This document shows, piece by piece, positions 1-8,087 of a stretch of 36,971 nucleotides of DNA. The position numbers and the translations under genes are program-made. The stretch is from Ilumatobacteraceae bacterium (GTDB taxonomy: Bacteria; Actinomycetota; Acidimicrobiia; Acidimicrobiales; Ilumatobacteraceae). Under the pieces are notes generated by a model. It was given only the letters and a program-made list of their open reading frames with translations. It had not been told where the DNA came from and made no database searches. The stretch covers positions 1 to 36,971 of the forward strand of contig JANYKU010000140.1 of NCBI GenBank assembly GCA_025358075.1, written 5' to 3'. Numbering within the stretch: position 1 is the first letter of the stretch; each line of letters opens with the position of its first letter.

Positions 1-1
1 G

Positions 2-325
2 CGCGAGTTCCTGGCCGCGGAGGAGCAGCGCATCAAGGCCACCCGCGCCGGCGATCGCTCGCGCGGCGACCTGCCGTCGCACGACTTCCACGTGCTGCTG
101 GCCGACCTGTGCGGGAACCCGGCGATGCGTGTGTTCGTGCAGATGGTCAACCGCGTGCTTGGCGAGCAAGCACCGAAGGTGAACTCGCTGGAAGACACGG
201 CCACAGAGGTGCACAAGGTGCACGTGCGCATCGCTCAGGCTGTGCTGGCAGGAGATGCCGAAACGGCCGAGCGACGGATGTCGCGTCATCTCACCTCGGT
301 GAAGGCCTTCTTCCCCGAACCCTGA
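2..325 (+). CDS. GntR/FadR-family regulator, C-terminal FCD domain (5' end outside window)
   Basis: This is the C-terminal ~107 residues of a transcription regulator whose DNA-binding half lies left of the window. The helical segment carrying HDFHVLLADLCGNP, followed later by HKVHVRIAQAVLAGD and a terminal MSRHL, follows the FCD (FadR C-terminal) ligand-binding domain. In that family a conserved Asp and His residues bind a metal that supports a small carboxylate or acyl effector. The frame is open from base 2 to the TGA at 323-325. A strong palindrome begins 10 bases after the stop and overlaps the start of the next gene, so this regulator may control that gene; that is inference. The effector cannot be told from the sequence. 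Confidence 0.8.
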   Translation, partial: REFLAAEEQRIKATRAGDRSRGDLPSHDFHVLLADLCGNPAMRVFVQMVNRVLGEQAPKVNSLEDTATEVHKVHVRIAQAVLAGDAETAERRMSRHLTSVKAFFPEP

Positions 326-334
326 GACCCCACC

Positions 335-362
335 GCATCAATAGAGTACACTCTATTGATGC
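335..362. promoter_or_regulatory. 28-bp near-perfect palindrome over a leaderless promoter
   Basis: Two 13-base arms, GCATCAATAGAGT and ACTCTATTGATGC, are separated by AC. The right arm contains the ATG of the next gene (359-361). TACACT (347-352) lies 6 bases before that ATG, a spacing typical of an actinobacterial -10 box feeding a leaderless mRNA. A dimeric regulator bound here would cover both the -10 box and the start codon. The upstream GntR-type regulator is the obvious candidate ligand, by position only. Confidence 0.7.
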
Positions 363-1411
363 GCGTTCATGCGATCCTCGATCCGAACCTCGCAACCGTT
401 GCAAACGATGCGCGCGCAGCCGAGGCAGTGGGCTTCGACGGAGCCTGGACGACCGAGACGGCGCACGACCCGTTCCTGCCGCTCGCCATTGCGGCCGCAG
501 CCACCACGAAGCTGACGCTCGGCACAGCGGTCGCAGTCGCGTTCCCGCGCAGCCCCACGCATCTGGCGATGCTCGGCGACGACTTGCAGCGCGCCACCGA
601 TGGCAAGTTCATCCTCGGAATCGGTAGCCAGGTGCGGGCTCACGTCGAGCGGCGTTTCAGCGCGTCGTTCGATCATCCGGCGGCGCGCATGCGCGAGTTG
701 GTGCTGGCGATCCGGGCGGTGTGGGATTCATGGCGCGACGGCACTCCGCTCGACTTCGCCGGTGAGTTCTACCGGCTCAGCCTGATGCTGCCGTTCTTCT
801 CGCCCGGCACGAATCCGTTCGGGCCGCCGCCGGTCTTCATTGCCGCCGTCGGTGGAAGGATGGCCGAGGTGGCCGGCGAGGTGGCCGACGGCGTGTTCGT
901 CCACGGGTTCTCGACGACGGGCTATCTCCGCGAGGTCACAGTGCCGGCTGTCGAGCGTGGGCTCGCCCTCGCTGGACGGAGTCGCGCCGACGTCGAGATC
1001 TGCCGGCCGGTGTTCGTCGTGACCGGACGTGACGATGCCGAGCTGAAGACGGCCGCACAAACCGTGCGCAACCGGCTCGGCTTCTACGGCAGCACGTCGG
1101 CGTACAAGGCGGTGATGGACCACGAGGGTTGGGACGGTCTTGGTGTCGAGCTCGCGGCACTTGCTCGCGCCGGTCGGTGGGCCGAGATCGGTGGCCCGAT
1201 CACCGATGACGTGCTCGATGCGCTGGCCATCGTCGCACCGCTCGACGGTGTGGCGGAGGCGATCAGCAACCGATTCGAAGGTCTTGTGGACCGATTGAGC
1301 TTCAACGTTCCGTTCTCGCGCGATCCGCAGACGTGGACGACCGTTCTCGACACGATCCGTGCCCTAGGTCGGGAAGATGTCGGCCAAGGTCGTGAAGCGG
1401 AGACCGGCTAG
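359..1411 (+). CDS. LLM-class F420-dependent oxidoreductase (MSMEG_2256-like)
   Basis: The 351-residue protein has the luciferase-like monooxygenase TIM-barrel pattern: an N-terminal EAVGFDGAWTTETAHDPF, then LTLGTAVAVAFPRSP, then GKFILGIGSQV and a central PPVFIAAVGGRM. Length and motifs fit the actinobacterial subfamily called F420-dependent oxidoreductase MSMEG_2256. Such enzymes use reduced F420 (some use FMN) for hydride transfer to a small organic substrate in the cytoplasm; the substrate is unknown. I chose the ATG at 359 over an in-frame TTG at 356 because it sits 6 bases after a TACACT -10 box. The 3' end overlaps the convergent SDR gene by 48 bases. The pairing with an FCD regulator and an acyl-CoA-type SDR suggests a catabolic role, by inference. 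Confidence 0.85.
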   Translation: MRVHAILDPNLATVANDARAAEAVGFDGAWTTETAHDPFLPLAIAAAATTKLTLGTAVAVAFPRSPTHLAMLGDDLQRATDGKFILGIGSQVRAHVERRFSASFDHPAARMRELVLAIRAVWDSWRDGTPLDFAGEFYRLSLMLPFFSPGTNPFGPPPVFIAAVGGRMAEVAGEVADGVFVHGFSTTGYLREVTVPAVERGLALAGRSRADVEICRPVFVVTGRDDAELKTAAQTVRNRLGFYGSTSAYKAVMDHEGWDGLGVELAALARAGRWAEIGGPITDDVLDALAIVAPLDGVAEAISNRFEGLVDRLSFNVPFSRDPQTWTTVLDTIRALGREDVGQGREAETG

Positions 1412-2272
1412 CGGATCGAGCTGGCGGCGGAGATCGTCGAACGTCCACACGTCGTCGTTGTCGATCGTTTCGATCGGTGTCCACGGCTGCATCACCTGTA
1501 CCCGTCGCCCGCGGGTGATCATCACCATGCCACGCAGCGGGCAGGTTGCGGTGGCGAGGTACGCGACGACGGCGGCCACGTTGGCAGGATGGCCGTCGTC
1601 GATGATGCGATCTCGGAGTGGATGAACCGCCGACGCGTCGTCGGCGCTGGTCGTCAACCGCGTACGTGCCGCCGGCGCGATCGAGTTGCAGCGCACGCCG
1701 TAGGCGCTCAGCTCGATCTCGGCGATGATCGTGAATGCGGCAATCCCGGCCTTGGCGGCGCCGTAGTTGGCTTGGCCGCGGTTGCCGAGCAAACCCGATG
1801 GGGACGACGTGTTGATCAACGCTCGATCCGTGAGGTCGCCGGCCTTGGCCCGCATCCGCCAGTGCTCCGCGGCAAATCTCGTCGGACAGAAGTGGCCGCG
1901 GAGGTGAACTCGCATCACTGAATCCCATTCGTCCTCAGACATGTTGACCAGGCTGCGGTCGCGCAGGATCCCCGCGTTGTTGACGAGCACGTGGAGATCG
2001 CCGTAGGCCTCGACGGCGGTGCTGATCAGGTGCCGTGCTCCATCCCAATCGGCGATGTCATCGTGGGTGGCGATCGCCTCGCCGCCCAGTGCACGTATCT
2101 CGGCGACGACACCCTCGGCCGGATCGTCGCTGCTGCCGCTGCCGTCGGGGTTGCCACCGAGGTCGTTGACGACCACCATGGCACCTTCGTTGGCGAACAG
2201 CAGGGCATACTCGCGGCCGAGGCCGCGACCCGCTCCGGTGATCACAGCGACACGCCCCGAGAGTTCCCCCAT
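1364..2272 (-). CDS. SDR-family dehydrogenase, MFE-2/hydroxyacyl-CoA dehydrogenase-like
   Basis: The 302-residue short-chain dehydrogenase has the cofactor motif TGAGRGLG (12-19), NDLGG (36-40), NNAG (98-101) and an active site of S157, Y170 and K174 in YGAAK. The run RGLGREYALLFANEG followed by VVVNDLGG is typical of the dehydrogenase half of peroxisomal multifunctional enzyme type 2 and its bacterial relatives. These oxidise 3-hydroxyacyl-CoA or steroid-type alcohols with NAD(P). I chose the ATG at 2272 because TATACT lies 7 bases upstream, as expected for a leaderless message; a longer frame upstream has no support. The 3' end overlaps the convergent oxidoreductase. The substrate cannot be read from the sequence. 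Confidence 0.87.
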   Translation of the reverse strand: MGELSGRVAVITGAGRGLGREYALLFANEGAMVVVNDLGGNPDGSGSSDDPAEGVVAEIRALGGEAIATHDDIADWDGARHLISTAVEAYGDLHVLVNNAGILRDRSLVNMSEDEWDSVMRVHLRGHFCPTRFAAEHWRMRAKAGDLTDRALINTSSPSGLLGNRGQANYGAAKAGIAAFTIIAEIELSAYGVRCNSIAPAARTRLTTSADDASAVHPLRDRIIDDGHPANVAAVVAYLATATCPLRGMVMITRGRRVQVMQPWTPIETIDNDDVWTFDDLRRQLDPLAGLRFTTLADIFPT

Positions 2273-2279
2273 CGAGAAG

Positions 2280-2285
2280 AGTATA
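2280..2285 (-). promoter_or_regulatory. -10 box TATACT of the SDR gene (leaderless)
   Basis: On the minus strand TATACT is followed by 7 bases and then the ATG at 2272, consistent with leaderless transcription. The surrounding AGTATACTCT resembles half of the palindrome at 335-362 (AGTACACTCT), so one regulator might touch both promoters. Confidence 0.5.
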
Positions 2286-2330
2286 CTGAACTCGACGTTC
2301 GGCCGGAGAAGAAAGTAGAAGCGAGGCAAG

Positions 2331-2828
2331 GTGAATTCAAGCGCCGAAGTCAACGAGGCGACCAGCGTTCCGCATACCGCCATCGTTGCGCTCGGATCGA
2401 ACCTCGGCGACCGCGTGCAGTACCTGCAGCTTGCCGTGTCGCGTCTCGGCGAGATCGTGGCGATGTCACAGGTGTTCGAGACCGACCCGATGGGGCCCGA
2501 GGGTCAGGACGCGTATTTCAACATGGTTGTGGTGGTACGCACGTCGCTCGATCCGTACGGTTTCCTCCGGCATTGCCAGGGGATCGAATCCGAGGCGATG
2601 CGCCAGCGCCTCGTGCGATGGGGACCGCGCACGTTGGACGTGGACCTACTGTTCTTCGACGATCTGACCATCGATGACCCCAAACTGACCGTGCCGCACC
2701 CAGGCATCACCGAGCGCAGGTTCGTGCTCGCACCGTTGAGTGAAGTGGCTCCCGATCGGTGCCCACCAGCGTGGGACGAGCTATTGCCTCCGAGTGGCGT
2801 ACACGCCCGTGGGCCGCTCGGTGGCTGA
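2331..2828 (+). CDS. folK: 2-amino-4-hydroxy-6-hydroxymethyldihydropteridine pyrophosphokinase
   Basis: HPPK transfers pyrophosphate from ATP to 6-hydroxymethyl-dihydropterin in folate synthesis. The 165-residue protein shows the N-terminal ALGSNLGDR (20-28), TDPMGPEGQDAYFN in the substrate loop and the family signature RWGPRTLDVDLL (96-107), with the Mg-binding D103 and D105. The length is normal for a stand-alone HPPK. The start is GTG at 2331, preceded by a GAGG-containing stretch. It is divergent from the SDR gene (58 bases between) and converges on a folP-type gene 10 bases downstream, so folate-related genes are clustered here even though they are not on one strand. Confidence 0.93.
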   Translation: MNSSAEVNEATSVPHTAIVALGSNLGDRVQYLQLAVSRLGEIVAMSQVFETDPMGPEGQDAYFNMVVVVRTSLDPYGFLRHCQGIESEAMRQRLVRWGPRTLDVDLLFFDDLTIDDPKLTVPHPGITERRFVLAPLSEVAPDRCPPAWDELLPPSGVHARGPLGG

Positions 2829-2838
2829 GGGCGAGCAG

Positions 2839-3588
2839 TCAGCCGATTCCGAGGTCGCGTTCGAGCGATCTGACGCGCTCGGGATGGTGGACCCTGCCGT
2901 AGTCGGGCTGCTGCCGTACGACGATCTCGAGCAGCTCGTCGTGCTGGTCGGTGCGTCGCCACGGCAGGGCGATGTAGATCGGCAATCCGAATTGCCGCAA
3001 CACATCGAGGTTGGTGTAGACCCGTTTCTGGTAGTGGTACCGCTGCTCCCACGGCCAGTTCGGTGGAGCGAAGCCGGTGCCGGGATCGAGGATGCATCGG
3101 TCACGCATGCCGTACCGGTCGGCCTGTTGCAGTCGTGCATCGAAGAACTCGACGATCGCATCGACCGGGTCACGCTCGACCATTGCCATCGATCGCGGGT
3201 CGGGGCCCGACAGGAACGGCACGACGACCGGTACGTCGAATTCCGCGGCAACTTCCCACATCTCGTCGGACTGCATGCCGTCGGCGGCGTTCAACACCGT
3301 GGCGCCGGCCACGATCGCTCGGCGCGCCACCTCTGGTCGCCACGTGTCGATGCTCAACGGCACACCCAGCGCCGCCAACGCCGGCACGATCGACTCGAGG
3401 CGTTGCCATTCGATCGTCCAATGCACGACCTCGGCGATGTCGGTCGAGCCCTGCCCGCCGAGGTCGATCGCGTCGGCACCGGCACTCAACAGGGTGGCCG
3501 CCCGGGTCAGCGCCGCCTCGGGGGAATCGACGATCGATTCGCTGTGCAGCGAGTCGGGGCTCGCGTTGACAACGCCGAACAACTGCAT
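2839..3588 (-). CDS. dihydropteroate synthase-like protein (FolP2-type, diverged)
   Basis: The 249-residue protein follows the DHPS TIM barrel with changed motifs: GVVNASPDS (5-13) for the usual NVTPDSF, DLGGQGST (42-49) for DIGGESTRPG, SIDTWRPEVA (79-88), NAADG (100-104) for NDVSG, LDPGTGF (167-173), and RVHH (232-235) where RVHD is usual. The SRK sulfonamide/pABA loop is not recognisable; ALPWRR lies near its place, and the segment before RVHH is short. In mycobacteria the paralogue FolP2 sits next to gpgS and is reported to lack DHPS activity. The gene here is likewise next to gpgS, but divergent, 50 bases away. I read it as a FolP2-like protein that may not make dihydropteroate; a true DHPS remains possible. 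Confidence 0.75.
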   Translation of the reverse strand: MQLFGVVNASPDSLHSESIVDSPEAALTRAATLLSAGADAIDLGGQGSTDIAEVVHWTIEWQRLESIVPALAALGVPLSIDTWRPEVARRAIVAGATVLNAADGMQSDEMWEVAAEFDVPVVVPFLSGPDPRSMAMVERDPVDAIVEFFDARLQQADRYGMRDRCILDPGTGFAPPNWPWEQRYHYQKRVYTNLDVLRQFGLPIYIALPWRRTDQHDELLEIVVRQQPDYGRVHHPERVRSLERDLGIG

Positions 3589-3638
3589 CGCCGGCCACGC
3601 TACCTGTGGGCCTCGATCCCGGAGCTCGTGATGTGCCG

Positions 3639-4523
3639 ATGACGAATCGATCGCCGGTCAGCACGTTCAACGTTGCCGACTGGACCGCGCAACAGTTGGC
3701 CGAACGAAAGGGTGACCGCACGATCTCGATGTGCATCCCGTGCCGCGACGAAGTCGCAACCATCGGACCGATCGTCGCAGCGGTACGTCGCCAGCTCATC
3801 GACGACTGGCCGGTGCTCGACGAGCTCATCGTCCTCGACGACCGCAGCACCGACGACACTGCGACCGTCGCTGCCGACGCAGGCGCCACGGTCGTGTCCA
3901 TCGAAGATGTTCATCGCCGCCACGGCGTCGGGCACGGTAAGGGCAACGCCCTGTGGGCTTCACTGGTCGCCAGCCATGGTGACCTCGTGGTGTGGTGCGA
4001 CGGAGACGTCACCTCCTTCACCCCGTTGTGGGTCGTGCACCTGGTTGCACCACTGCTCATCGACGACGACTTGGCCCTCGTCAAAGCGATGTACCACCGG
4101 CCGACAGCAGGAGGAGGCGGTGGGCGAACGACCGAACTGGTGGCACGCCCGTTGCTGTCATTGTTCGCCCCCGAACTTGCCGCGCTTGCCCAACCGCTGT
4201 CAGGCGAGTTCGCCGCACGTCGGGCGATGATCGAGCGCGTCGGGTTCGTCGAGGGTTGGGGTGTCGAGATCGCCATGCTGCTCGACCTGGCCGAGCTGTA
4301 CGGCCCCGCTTCGATTGCCCAGGTCGATCTCGGTGAACGACACCACCGCCACCGCTCGCTCCACTCGTTGTCGGTGCAAGCTGCCGAGGTGATGGCAACA
4401 GCGCTGGCGAGGGTTGGAGGTACCTCATTCGACGAGGTACCGGTGCTGACCCGGGCCGACGGATCCATCGTGCCGTTGAACCTGGCCGAGCGACCACCGC
4501 TACGCCCCGGCAGCCGTCTCTGA
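3639..4523 (+). CDS. gpgS: glucosyl-3-phosphoglycerate synthase (GT-2/GT-81 type)
   Basis: GpgS transfers glucose from a nucleotide sugar to 3-phosphoglycerate, the first step towards glucosylglycerate and, in mycobacteria, methylglucose lipopolysaccharides. The 294-residue protein has a GT-A fold with MCIPCRDEVATIG near the N terminus, LIVLDDRSTDDT, GKGNALW, the metal-binding DGD at about 121-123, SGEFAARR and GWGVEIAMLLDL. These follow mycobacterial GpgS motif for motif. The ATG at 3639 is preferred over an in-frame GTG at 3606 because alignable sequence begins soon after it; the ribosome site is weak in both cases. The folP2-like neighbour supports the call, since the two are adjacent in mycobacteria too. 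Confidence 0.82.
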   Translation: MTNRSPVSTFNVADWTAQQLAERKGDRTISMCIPCRDEVATIGPIVAAVRRQLIDDWPVLDELIVLDDRSTDDTATVAADAGATVVSIEDVHRRHGVGHGKGNALWASLVASHGDLVVWCDGDVTSFTPLWVVHLVAPLLIDDDLALVKAMYHRPTAGGGGGRTTELVARPLLSLFAPELAALAQPLSGEFAARRAMIERVGFVEGWGVEIAMLLDLAELYGPASIAQVDLGERHHRHRSLHSLSVQAAEVMATALARVGGTSFDEVPVLTRADGSIVPLNLAERPPLRPGSRL

Positions 4524-4591
4524 GGGCTCTGCCATCGGGCCCGGTCGGAGTCATTCCCGGGCAGGTCATCGTGGAAGCGATCGCCCGGGCA

Positions 4592-4607
4592 CGGGGCGTC
4601 AGCCCCG
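4592..4607. terminator. hairpin between convergent gpgS and kinase genes
   Basis: CGGGGC and GCCCCG form a 6-bp stem with a GTCA loop in the 142-base gap between the two convergent stop codons. No T-run follows on either strand, so this is at best a weak or factor-assisted terminator. Confidence 0.35.
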
Positions 4608-4665
4608 ACCGACCGCCAGGCCTCACGAAGGTCACCCAGACCAGTCAGTAGGTGACCCGCCGGTA

Positions 4666-6174
4666 TCAGCCCTTGGGCTTGTGACCCTTGCCGCGCCCGT
4701 TGCTCTTCGCGGTGGTCGCCACGGTCGCGGCGGTAGTAGCAGTCGTCGGAACCGGGCCGGAACTGATGGTGAGTGTCACCTTCGTGCCGAACGGGACTTG
4801 GCCGCTGGGTTCGACGGCGGTCACGACGCCCGCTGCGACTCCCCCTGCCGCGGCCGACGTCGTTGCGACCGCCAGTCCTGCCTTCGACAACACGTCGGAC
4901 GCTTTGGCAGCAGTCAGACCAACGATGGCCTTCGGATCGACGGTGACCAACGCGACCGTTGTGGGTGGTGCCTTCAGGCCCTGGAGCGATCGTGCGCCGC
5001 CCGTGGGGCGAAGTTGTAGCAGGGTGAAAGCAACGACGATCGTCACGAGGGCGGCCACCGCAATCCGCCGGCGCTGGCGCCGTGCTGCATAGGGCTCCTG
5101 CGACAGACCGAGATCCGTGGTGCCGACGACTGCACGCGTCGGCATGATCTCCGTCTTCGACCCCATGACCATGGTTGGAGCTTCCACCGGACTGAGCTCG
5201 GCGACCTCTGTGGGCGCCCCTGGATCCGTTGCCTTGACCGTCGGATGAGCGGGTGGCGGCATCGTCGTCAGCTGCAGTCGGCGGAGTTCGGCGGCGAAGG
5301 CGTCGGCATCGCGGGGCCGGTCGGAGGGGTCTTTGGAGAGGGCCTTTTCGATTGCGGCTCGTACCCCGGCGGGCACCGTTGCTGGGAGCGGCTCGGGCAC
5401 TTGGTAGACGTGGGCCATCGCCAACGCCCCCGCATTGTCGCCTGCAAACGGAGGGTGACCAGCAAGCATTTCGTAGCCGATCACTCCGAGCGAGTAGATG
5501 TCGCTCGCCGGAGTGGCGTTGCCACCGGCTGCTTGCTCGGGAGAGATGTACCTCGCCGTGCCGATGACCTGTCCGACCTCGGTCAGCGACACCGAGTTGG
5601 CGGCGCGAGCGATTCCGAAGTCGGTGACCTTGATCCTCCCGTCTTCGAGGAGGAGCAGGTTGCCGGGTTTGACGTCGCGGTGGACCACGCCCAGTACGTG
5701 CGCGGCGTGCAACGCTTCAGCAGTCTGGGCCAGCAGCGAGAGCACAGTGTTGACAGGAAGCGGCCCCCGATCAGCCATCACCCTCGACAGCGGCTGGCCG
5801 GGTACGAGCTCCATGACCAAATAGGCGACGCACCGGTCGCCGTCGTGATCCTCGCCATAGTCGTACACACCGGCGACACCGGGGTGGGACAGCGCAGCGG
5901 TGTGTCGCGCCTCGGCGCGAAACCGCTCGAGGAAGCCGGGGGAGTCGACGAGGTCATCACGAAGGATCTTGATCGCCACGCGCCGCCCGAGCACGTTGTC
6001 GGTTGCGGCCCAAACCTCGCCCATCCCACCGACGGCGAGACGGCTGGTGAGCAAGTACCGATCGCCGAGCACCCTGGTTGTCGGATCGCTCTTCGGCGAA
6101 TGCGGAATCCGCGCAACGGGAGGCATGTCGATGGAGGTACCCCGTTTCGGCCTCGGCGACACGTCGTCCATCAC
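4666..6174 (-). CDS. membrane Ser/Thr protein kinase with one PASTA domain
   Basis: The 502-residue Hanks-type kinase has the glycine loop LAVGGMGEVW (46-55), catalytic lysine K69, HRDVKPGN (165-172), DFG (185-187) and SPEQ (211-214). A ~90-residue Thr/Pro-rich juxtamembrane linker follows. One membrane helix lies at about 371-386, then a single extracellular PASTA repeat at about 408-472, and a Thr/Ala- and Lys-rich tail. PASTA domains sense muropeptides or lipid II, so it probably phosphorylates cell-wall or division proteins. Mycobacterial PknB has four PASTA repeats and lies in an operon with pbpA/rodA; here there is one repeat and no division genes nearby, so it is a PknB relative rather than PknB itself. 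Two ATGs at 6174 and 6171 are equally possible, and no strong ribosome site is seen. Confidence 0.9.
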   Translation of the reverse strand: MMDDVSPRPKRGTSIDMPPVARIPHSPKSDPTTRVLGDRYLLTSRLAVGGMGEVWAATDNVLGRRVAIKILRDDLVDSPGFLERFRAEARHTAALSHPGVAGVYDYGEDHDGDRCVAYLVMELVPGQPLSRVMADRGPLPVNTVLSLLAQTAEALHAAHVLGVVHRDVKPGNLLLLEDGRIKVTDFGIARAANSVSLTEVGQVIGTARYISPEQAAGGNATPASDIYSLGVIGYEMLAGHPPFAGDNAGALAMAHVYQVPEPLPATVPAGVRAAIEKALSKDPSDRPRDADAFAAELRRLQLTTMPPPAHPTVKATDPGAPTEVAELSPVEAPTMVMGSKTEIMPTRAVVGTTDLGLSQEPYAARRQRRRIAVAALVTIVVAFTLLQLRPTGGARSLQGLKAPPTTVALVTVDPKAIVGLTAAKASDVLSKAGLAVATTSAAAGGVAAGVVTAVEPSGQVPFGTKVTLTISSGPVPTTATTAATVATTAKSNGRGKGHKPKG

Positions 6175-6184
6175 CCGGCATCCC

Positions 6185-6246
6185 CGATCTGGGCGCCACT
6201 GGACCGGAATGGCCCCTGATCGGGCGATTTCGTGGCGCCCAGATCG
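6185..6246. repeat. 15-bp perfect inverted repeat with 32-bp spacer
   Basis: CGATCTGGGCGCCAC (6185-6199) and GTGGCGCCCAGATCG (6232-6246) are exact reverse complements. They occupy most of the 114 bases between the His-rich gene and the kinase start, and the near arm is 10 bases from the kinase ATG. It could be a cruciform or a long-loop mRNA hairpin in the kinase leader, a paired operator, or the remains of a small mobile repeat. No T-run and no target duplication are seen. Confidence 0.6.
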
Positions 6247-6288
6247 CAGGACGATCTGGTGCTGTTGCTCGAGGCGAGGAGTGCGGCC

Positions 6289-6648
6289 TCAGGCGTAGGA
6301 GTGACGGTGTGAGCGCAGGTCGATCTCGGCAACCTGGCCGCCGACGATGTCGACGTCGCGCGCGGCGTGACCACCGAGGGCCGGCACTCGGTACCGGCCC
6401 TCGATCAACTCCGGGTAGACGGCGACGACCACGCTGTCGGCGCCGAGGCTGCGGCGCCACACGCCGGTGTGCACATCCTTGGCCGGATCGCGATCCCATT
6501 CGATGGGCACTTCTGTGCCCTCCAATGCATCGTCGAGATACACGATCAGCGCACCGACGTCGTCACCGATGTCGAACACGACCGGGCCACCCTGCGGAGC
6601 ATGGTGGTGGTGGTGCGGATGGTCGTGACCATGATCGTTCTCGGTCAC
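6289..6648 (-). CDS. small His-rich protein linked to DUF4331 gene
   Basis: The 119-residue protein has no family I can name. It begins with a His/Asp-rich stretch (HGHDHPHHHHHAP, residues 6-18), which probably binds metal, then a compact region with VVFDIGDDVGALIVYLDDALEG and a body of short beta-type segments ending in DLRSHRHSYA. There is no signal peptide or membrane segment. The start is GTG at 6648 and overlaps the stop of the DUF4331 gene in GTGA, a strong sign of translational coupling and of a joint function. A role in metal handling for the DUF4331 partner is a guess. Confidence 0.75.
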   Translation of the reverse strand: MTENDHGHDHPHHHHHAPQGGPVVFDIGDDVGALIVYLDDALEGTEVPIEWDRDPAKDVHTGVWRRSLGADSVVVAVYPELIEGRYRVPALGGHAARDVDIVGGQVAEIDLRSHRHSYA

Positions 6649-8081
6649 GGCGCACCCACCGCCAACGGCTGCACCTCGTAGCCGCTCTTCGGGTTGTCGA
6701 GGAACGGAAACGTCTCCAGGTAGCTCACCGTAGTCGGCGGTGTCGCCCCCGTCGCATCGCTGCCGGATGCGCCATCGCGCAGCACTGCCGCAGCACCATC
6801 CGGGGTGAACGCCGGGTTGACGAGCGGAACGGTCGCACCTGCCACTGCGCGGAGCTCGATGGCGATGATGTCGTCCTGAACGCGTCGACCATTGGGGAAG
6901 CCGGCGAGGTCGCCACCGAGTATCCCGAACAGGTTGCGTTGCGCGGCCGGTGTGGGTGGGATCGCTACGTTGAGGCGCAGCTCGTCGCACTGCGTGGCAC
7001 CAGTGAAGTTCTGGAACCCGGGGATGATGCCGCCAGGGATGCCGGTCATCAAGATTGCCAGCAGGTCGGCCCGTTCGAATCCGGACGCATTGAGCGCGGC
7101 GAGGTTGGGGAACGCACCGGGATACAGCACCGGCAGGAGCCCAGCCAGTTCCGGGTGACCGACGTAGTGAGCGAACTCGGCGTCGTCGGCCGGGCTGAGC
7201 TTGTTCCAACGATCCTTGTCGCCCATCGGGATGATCACCTCGTTGATCAACGGGTTACCGAGACGCGACACCTGCACGAACGGACCGGACTGATGCGAGC
7301 TGTCCTGGCCTTCACGCACCTGGCCCTTGCGTCGAGACGCCGAGGTCCACACCCCGATCACTGCTGCCGGCGCCATGGGATCGGTCGGCGTCGAGCCGTC
7401 GATGGTCAGGTCGCTGATCGGCACCTCGATCGCGATCGAGTGGACGTTGGCGGCGCGCAATGAATCCACACCTTCGGCGGTGCCGGGAATGTTGATCAGG
7501 TGCGCCGACTGGAATGGACGAAGTGCGCCGAGATCGAAGATCGATCCGAGGTCGACGTAGAACCCGTCCAAGCGCTGACCGGCGAACACCTTGATTCGAT
7601 CGCCGTCGATGCTGTGTGTGGCCTGGGCGGCGAGCGCCGAGTAGTTCGCAGTCGAGCGTGGCCCGACGTTGCACGGCGGGCAGGCCAGGCCGCTCGCCAA
7701 CAGGCGACGTCGAGCTTTGCGGCCGTAGCCCTTCACCCTCGTCACCGAATAGAACTGCTTGCGGTTCCAGTTGGCGCTGCCGATGTCGGTGATTGGGCCG
7801 GTGTTGTACAAGAACGTCTCGCCGTTGCCGAGGACGGTCTCGAACTTGAACTCGTAGGTGACGTCGGGATAGCCGTCACCATCGTGGTCGACGAGGATCT
7901 TGTACAGCACGTCTGCGCCGAACTCGTAGAAGTTCGGGCCACCGGCCGGATCCTCGAACGGGATGTAGTTGGCGATCAGGGTGACGTGGTCGGGTCGATC
8001 GGGGCTGACGAATGCATAGACATCGGTGCTGTCTGCAACCGGGTCCTTGGCCATTTCGGGGGCTTCACGATGCGATGACAT
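6645..8081 (-). CDS. DUF4331 domain protein
   Basis: The 478-residue protein begins MSSHREAPEMAKDP, the hallmark start of DUF4331 proteins, followed by STDVYAF, NYIPFEDPAGGPNFY and an EF-hand-like DHDGDGYPD at about 69-77. It continues with GQRLDGFYVDLGSIFDLG, VPISDL, LGNPLINEVIIP and a C-terminal segment GILGGDLAGFPNGRRV. The biochemical function of this family is not established. No export signal is visible in this protein itself. The start has an excellent ribosome site (GGAGGT, 8 bases upstream) within the 6-base gap to the preceding gene. It is the middle gene of an operon with a Tat-signal protein upstream and a His-rich protein downstream. Confidence 0.88.
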   Translation of the reverse strand: MSSHREAPEMAKDPVADSTDVYAFVSPDRPDHVTLIANYIPFEDPAGGPNFYEFGADVLYKILVDHDGDGYPDVTYEFKFETVLGNGETFLYNTGPITDIGSANWNRKQFYSVTRVKGYGRKARRRLLASGLACPPCNVGPRSTANYSALAAQATHSIDGDRIKVFAGQRLDGFYVDLGSIFDLGALRPFQSAHLINIPGTAEGVDSLRAANVHSIAIEVPISDLTIDGSTPTDPMAPAAVIGVWTSASRRKGQVREGQDSSHQSGPFVQVSRLGNPLINEVIIPMGDKDRWNKLSPADDAEFAHYVGHPELAGLLPVLYPGAFPNLAALNASGFERADLLAILMTGIPGGIIPGFQNFTGATQCDELRLNVAIPPTPAAQRNLFGILGGDLAGFPNGRRVQDDIIAIELRAVAGATVPLVNPAFTPDGAAAVLRDGASGSDATGATPPTTVSYLETFPFLDNPKSGYEVQPLAVGAP

Positions 8082-8087
8082 GGTCGG

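Noticed and set aside
6078-7463. 461-codon plus-strand open frame
   Set aside because: It is antisense to the kinase start, the His-rich gene and DUF4331, all with clear motifs, and its product is low-complexity and Arg-rich, a by-product of GC-rich codon use.
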